64,000 bases of DNA from the NCBI GenBank assembly GCA_035048815.1, contig JAUCBN010000049.1, forward strand, positions 131,501 through 195,500, written 5' to 3'. Each line of letters opens with the position of its first letter. Position 1 is the first letter of the stretch. The notes below the pieces were generated by a model. The model saw only the letters and a list, made by a program, of their open reading frames with translations. It was not told the origin of the DNA and searched no databases. Both the position numbers and the translations under genes were made by a program. This document shows positions 58,974 through 64,000 of this stretch, piece by piece. The DNA is from Abelmoschus esculentus (taxonomy: Eukaryota; Streptophyta; Magnoliopsida; Malvales; Malvaceae).

Positions 58974-59313
58974 CTACCCGCTGAATCAGCTGCCATGCAA
59001 CCTGCAAGGCTGCCAAAGACCCTGTCAAAGACGGGTTGTATAATGGTGGTGTTTGAATAGTGCCAAAACACTATTGAAAGCTGGGGTGTGAACTTGTGGC
59101 CTTTTTTTTTTCAAAACACTGTTCAAAGTCGGGTTATAAACCCGTGGTCTTCACAAAAATATTATTTTTTATTCGAGTTACTGTTCAAAGTCGGGTTGCA
59201 AGACTTTGGTCTTCTGATTTGAACAGTAATTCACAATATTTCGAGAAATAATGAGGTGTAAACTATATTTTTGGAATTAAAATTTCCAATAACAATATTT
59301 TAATCATTCCTCC
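58974..59313 (-). repeat. MULE terminal inverted repeat, right
   Basis: Reverse complement of 48419-48757. The similarity with the third copy at 62363 continues far beyond the inverted repeat into the transposase leader (58265-58974), showing that this end and the third copy are the transposase-side end of the family. Confidence 0.85.
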
Positions 59314-59323
59314 GATTTAAAAA
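59314..59323. repeat. Target duplication, right copy (MULE)
   Basis: gatttaaaaa, identical to 48409-48418. Confidence 0.7.
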
Positions 59324-59830
59324 TTAATTAATCATCATAATTGATAATTTAATAAAAAATTTCACCAATCCAATCACCTGTCTCCCTATCCCATAAAGAA
59401 CCTCCTCCCCCAACTAAAACCCATCGGTTTCCCCTTATCCCATAAAGAACCCTCAGCTAGAACCCATTAGTTTCCCTTCATTTACTACTAAGAAAAAACC
59501 AAGAAAGCTTCCATTTTTCTGTTCTTATCCTTATTTTTCTTGGCATAACAGCATCTTTTAAGGAAGAGTTTCCTGCTTTCATCAATTTCCCTTCTTCTTT
59601 ATACATCCATTGGTATCAATGCTCGTGAACCAGTTACTTTTCCGCCGTAATCATTTTTCATGGTGGGAACGTCCCCGAATACGTCTTCGGTGAATATTGA
59701 TCGTTCTCGGTGAGCGTTGATCGTCCCTGGTAAGCGTTAACCTTCCCCGGGATGTCCCTTAACCGTCCCCGTTCTGGAAACATATCGAGGATATGGGACG
59801 TCCTTAGAGTGTCATCCCCGTGCTTCTTTG
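59324..59830. mobile_element. Right part of the element split by the MULE
   Basis: Ends with reiterated cgtccc/cgttga motifs and gtcatccccgtgcttctttgac, comparable with the end of the copy at 60410-61130 (ggcatccccatgcttcatcgg). Probable continuation of 47960-48418. A C/T-rich stretch with two copies of cttatcccataaagaacc lies at 59385-59450. Confidence 0.35.
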
Positions 59831-60409
59831 ACTAAAGCTATAATAAAAAATAATTTATGATAAATTGTTGTTAATATTTACATATTTAAAATATTATAAA
59901 AATAAAATTGAAAGATATTATAAAAATAAAATTGAAAGATATCTATGAAGCAATAAATGGGGAATAATTTATCTTTTACCTTTTCAATTGAGATTTCTCA
60001 CCGCCACTACTGAAAATAATAGGTTCTTGGTTTTAGCTCGACTTTACCGTTTCAAACCAGCCTACATTATAATTATATAGTTGTTTAGCATTGTTTTTCA
60101 GTTCTAAACCAACCATTTTATTAAAATCTTGTTTTAAATTCAATTCTGAACGGACCATAAGTTGGTTAACGTAATAAAAATTACGAGTCAACAACTTTCT
60201 CCTTAGATCTTCTGTAATTTATTTTACCCTTTTACTTTCCGTAAAACAAATTACCTCTCTTTTAACTTATAAAGTCTCTCTTAACACGACATCAACATGT
60301 CCAAATGAACTATAACATTCTAAAATTATTTTTCAAATATTTTATCCAATAACAAAAAAATATAATAATTTTATCCTGAAATAAGCTTCATAATTAATTT
60401 TTTGTTACA

Positions 60410-61130
60410 AGTTAAGTTGTACAGATACGGATAAAGGTACGAAGATAAGGACGGATGCAAAAACGAAAAACAACAATTTTTAAAACAATAAGATAGACAA
60501 ATATAGTATTATATATAATCATTAAAAATTATAATATAACAAGAATCGACATTATAGTTATATTAAACAGTAATTATAATTGTAATAATTTAAATTAACT
60601 TTTAATATTTTTTAAATTATTTTCTAACACTTAAAATTAAGAGATTATTAAAATTATATAACTAAACTAAACGAAAATTTAAAAATTTTCTAAGTTATAT
60701 TTTATGATTTAAAACTTATTTGAAATATTTTTAAATCAATTTTATAAAATTTAAAGAATTTTTATATAAATTTAATTATATATATATAATTAGGGTAAAA
60801 CAGTACACATGATTTTAATTTTCAAAACTTTTTATATGTAGATATAAGATACATAAATATTTTTTATATATTATATATAATATATTATGCAAAATTAACA
60901 ATTTTAAATTGAATATGGAAATTAATAAATTAATTTGATTAAAAAATAAAGATTTTAATTTGATTTTATTCTTTTGAGCTTTAACTTAATTTGATTAAAA
61001 AAAATAAAGATTTTAATTTTTTATTTTAAGTACATTCATTTAAGGAACATCTCTGATAAACGTTGATTATCTCTAATAAAATTAAGTTGTCCCTAATAAA
61101 ATTCAAGGGAGGCATCCCCATGCTTCATCG
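60410..61130. mobile_element. Second copy of the split element family
   Basis: Left end aagttgtacagatacggataaagg, AT-rich body, right end ggcatccccatgcttcatcgg. AT-rich body words are shared in order with 47960-48300. Non-coding, diverged. Confidence 0.4.
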
Positions 61131-61187
61131 GTTACGAGGAAATAATGAAACTTGTGAATCATCCTAAAGGCAACACCTCGCCCAACT

Positions 61188-61421
61188 TTAGCAAACAATG
61201 CAACCTTCTTTACTTTTGTTCGTCTCCCTGATTGCAATTAATTTGGAGTCTGTTATCCTTTTACTCCGACAACTCGGCGCTATCTCCGTTGAGTTAGACC
61301 CAGGCTTCTCTGTAGTATGACTATTCGGACCTTTTATTCGATAACAGCGTCGGAATGCCAAGTTATTGAGATTCTTTAAATTGCTCTTGGCCACTCCTTT
61401 CTCGGACAGCTCCGGCTCCAA
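61188..61421 (-). other. Possible exon or gene fragment, unidentified
   Basis: A 77-codon minus-strand frame of balanced composition (LSEKGVAKSNLKNLNNLAFR; RSKRITDSKLIAIRE) in otherwise AT-rich DNA. A leader-like GC-richer stretch lies upstream at 61890-62110. It could be the remnant of a gene whose other exons are lost. No family recognised and no splice partners found. Confidence 0.25.
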
Positions 61422-62362
61422 AACCTAGACAAAATCACAACCCCTATTTGCTTTTGATTTTCAAAAATTTAGGGTTTATTTATAAATTTATTAATATTTC
61501 TCTAAATCAAAAGAGGGATTTTTCAAGTTCAAATGAACTGAACAGTGGCAAGTCAGACAAATTAATGCCTCAATGGTTTGTGTTCAAAATGGGAAACCCA
61601 TTCACACATCTAATTGATTCATCACTCTTGCCATCCAAAAATAACAAAAATGAAATCAAATTTATAAGATTGTCTCCCACCTGAAGAAAAGCTGAGAACA
61701 CCTAAATCTGAGATTGAATTTGAGTTATTTGTATTGACCCAGATCTGACTGAACCACCCTCAATGGACACAAAATAGCCATAAAACTATTAATCATAAAG
61801 GGGATTCCAGAATATGAGACAAAAAATACACACAAATCCAAATGAAAGAGACGCCTCGAAAACAAAAAACTAGGAGGGAAAATGGGGGAGATCTCAAGAG
61901 GAAAACCCTCAAGCGATACCCTAAAATCTTTATTATTGCGCGGCTATGACTCGAAACGCTTCCACGGAGTCGAAAAGGAAGGCGATCTTAAGGAGCTGCG
62001 CTTTGGAAACAAAAATAAATAAATTTTGCACAAAATCTCAGAGAGGAAGCAACGAATTGAGAGATGCAGTTGAAACCCTAATTCTAGATTGGGAAACGCC
62101 ATGGATCGGTGAAGGCTAATGCTCGAAGGAGGATATTTATAGCCAATTTTGAATTTTTTGAATTTAGGGTTACTGCTCAGATGGTTGGGCTGGCCCGTGG
62201 ATTATACAGGGCCTTGCATGGAATAATAATAAATTATTCAATTAATTTAAATTGAATATTATTAAAAGATTTATTTTAAGATAATTAAATTATTTTAATT
62301 TTATTTATAATAATAATATTTAAAATAATTAATTTTATTGAATAAATAAAATATTTTATCCC
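61422..62362. other. Intergenic, with a leader-like stretch
   Basis: No confident gene. 61890-62110 has gene-leader-like composition on the minus strand (CGCAGCTCCTTAAGATCGCC). 62220-62360 is AT-rich up to the MULE end. Confidence 0.35.
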
Positions 62363-64000
62363 GGAGGAATGATTAAAATATTGTTATTGGAGATTTTAAT
62401 TCCAAAAATATAGTTCACACCTCATTATTTTCCGGAATATTTTGAATTATTGTAGCGATCAGAAGACCAAAGTCTTGCAACCCGAATTTGAACAGTAACT
62501 CGAAAAAAAAATAATATTTTTGTGAAGACCACGGGTTTATAACCCGACTTTGAATAGTGTTCTGAAAAAAAAAAAAAAGAAAGGTCACAAGTTCACACCC
62601 CGGCTTTCAACAGTGTTTTGGCACTATTCAAACACCACCATTATACAACCTGACTTTGACAGGGTCTTTGGCAGCCTTGCAGGCTGCATGGCAGCTGATT
62701 CAATAGTAATGTGGAAAAAAAATAAAGGTTGCTTGATGGCAGCCCGTCTCTGATTTATTCAAAGACATTGGGTTTACAATCCGTCTTTGATGGCAAATCA
62801 GCTTTGGGGCAGTGTTCTCGTCAAAACACAGAAGGATAAGGGGCAGTGTTGATGGGAAAGGGCAGGGTAGGGGTGTTGAATAAGGGTGTCAGGATGTTGC
62901 GAAAACATTTTTATAGTGTTTTAGATTATAGGTAAGTATTTTTTAATTATTATAATAATTTAAAATTTTATAGGGGTGTTAAATATTTTCTGATTTGAAG
63001 GTTATTAGTGATTTTTAAAATTCGTGTAGGGTTAATTAAGTAAAATTTATTAATTTTTATTTTAAATATATATATTGAGGATGGTGAAAATTTTGTTTGA
63101 TATCATTTTGTGTAAAGAGGAAGAAGGAAGAAAGAAGAGGAGTTTGAGTAGAAAAATTTGTAAGTATTTTTAGATCAATTTAATTTTTTTGTAAAATTTT
63201 TGTTTGTTTGTGTAAAAAATCAGAGATTGATAATTTAGATGAATATTGTTCATTTATATTTATTTTTTAAATCGAACGATGAAGTGTTTTATTTTTAGGA
63301 AATTTTTATAGTTTTAGAAAGTTATTTTGAATATATTTGTGGATTATTTTTTTGATCTAAAAATTTAGTATTATTTTTTAAATTTAGTCTCATTTTATTT
63401 TTTATATTGTGTATTATTATTTATATTATTTCTCAAAAAAATGCAGTCAAAATGAGCAACAATAGCTTCGTTGCGAATGTTTATTACAATGGAAAAATTG
63501 TGAAAACCGATGTCGGTATTGAATTCGACTGTGATAGCCTTACGAAGATCAGATTTAAAAAAGACATCACGCTTTGAATATTAAAGGAGAAGATATCAGA
63601 GAAAATTGGTGGTCAGATTCATGGTTTGAGTATCGGTGGCTTTGTGATAGTTCAGTCAAATATTCTGCAATATCTCTCGAAGATAATACAGATTTGGAAT
63701 TAATGATCGCAGAGCATGAGTCAATGAGTATTCAAAATGTTGATTTATTTGCTGAGATTCGTGATCATTCTATCCCATCCAAAAAAAACGTTGTTGGAGA
63801 AAGTAGTGAAATGTGTATTGGTAACGAATTTGATCTAGTTGGAGGAAGTTTCGTTTCACTGATGTCAACCGGGGAGAATCTACGAGGTTCATGGGGGGAA
63901 TCACTTAAAGATTCAAGCGAAGATGAAGATATTGATGATCCTGATTTGTTTCCTGATAACGTTGGAGAAACCCCTAATTTCGGTGTTGGAGAATTAGTTC
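62363..64000 (+). mobile_element. Second MULE of the same family, left end (truncated by window)
   Basis: Starts ggaggaatgattaaaatattg and follows the inverted repeat of the first MULE closely. It then continues collinear with the transposase-side end (58265-58974 in reverse), including the leader donor agtttgag...ttgtaagtatttttag. The far end is outside the window. Confidence 0.8.
63452..64000 (+). pseudogene. MULE transposase N-terminal part
   Basis: ATG at 63452: MSNNSFVANVYYNGKIVKTD, the same start as the transposase at 58265. A TGA interrupts it at about codon 42 (63575-63577) and another frame change follows near 63650. After that it reads an acidic stretch (ELMIAEHESMSIQNVDLFAE; SLKDSSEDEDIDDPDLFPDN), typical of the region before the MuDR domain. 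Runs off the window. Confidence 0.6.

Larger units (their letters stand above)
48419..59313. mobile_element. Mutator-like element (MULE), 10.9 kb, with PMD and transposase genes
   Basis: Both ends carry a ~340-bp inverted repeat starting g(a/g)aggaatgattaaaatattg. They are flanked by the identical 10-bp duplication gatttaaaaa (48409-48418 and 59314-59323), within the 9-11 bp typical of Mutator elements. Inside are two convergent genes: a plant mobile domain gene on the plus strand and a mudrA-type transposase on the minus strand, each starting next to one inverted repeat. Both are decayed, so the copy is not autonomous now. A 3.96-kb solo LTR is inserted in the transposase gene; without it the element would be ~6.9 kb. 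Confidence 0.85.

Noticed and set aside
1..64000. CRISPR arrays, operons, ribosome binding sites, bacterial islands
   Set aside because: The window is plant nuclear DNA with spliced genes; no direct-repeat/spacer structure of CRISPR type was seen.

Overview
This is nuclear DNA from a flowering plant. The genes have spliced GT-AG introns, and the window holds cytosolic ribosomal protein genes, an AGC-VIII protein kinase, a CYP76-type P450, nuclear tRNA sequences and plant-type transposons. Very AT-rich intergenic DNA, MULE and Ty1/copia sequences and a long LTR with repeated ATCGAT motifs suggest a eudicot, possibly a cotton relative (Malvaceae). The family-level guess is only moderately supported.

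Left part (1-20000), mostly genic: the 3' end of a cytosolic RPL24 gene (+); a complete seven-exon gene fusing a trihelix DNA-binding domain to a UMP-kinase-like domain (+); a two-exon CYP76-like P450 (+); a tRNA-Leu(UAA)-like sequence with a degenerate 5' half; a three-exon tail of an unidentified minus-strand gene; and a complete KIPK/D6PK-like AGC-VIII kinase (-) with a 5'UTR intron.

Middle (20000-40000): an AT-rich stretch with three SINE-like repeats, hAT-like MITEs and a large foldback element with telomere-like TTTAGGG tracts. Next come a LINE 3' fragment abutting a 5'-truncated IQM (IQ-motif) pseudogene, then two minus-strand paralogues of an unrecognised family (369 and 375 aa as modelled). 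A Ty1/copia element lies between the paralogues. It has 220/228 bp LTRs and a perfect 5-bp target duplication, but its pol gene is broken.

Right part (40000-48000): RPA3 (-), with nested MITEs in its intron and an E2F-like site upstream; tRNA-Pro(CGG) (-); and RPS14 (-), with a first coding exon of ATG only and two telo-boxes. A decayed copia gag/protease remnant follows.

Far right (48000-64000), transposon-dominated: a 10.9-kb Mutator-like element (MULE) at 48419-59313, bounded by ~340-bp inverted repeats and a 10-bp target duplication. It carries two convergent decayed genes, a plant-mobile-domain gene (+) and a mudrA-type transposase (-). The transposase is split by a 3.96-kb solo LTR with its own perfect 5-bp duplication. 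A second related MULE begins at 62363 and runs off the right edge. The most noteworthy structure is this MULE, in which a plant mobile domain gene sits where maize MuDR carries its second convergent gene.
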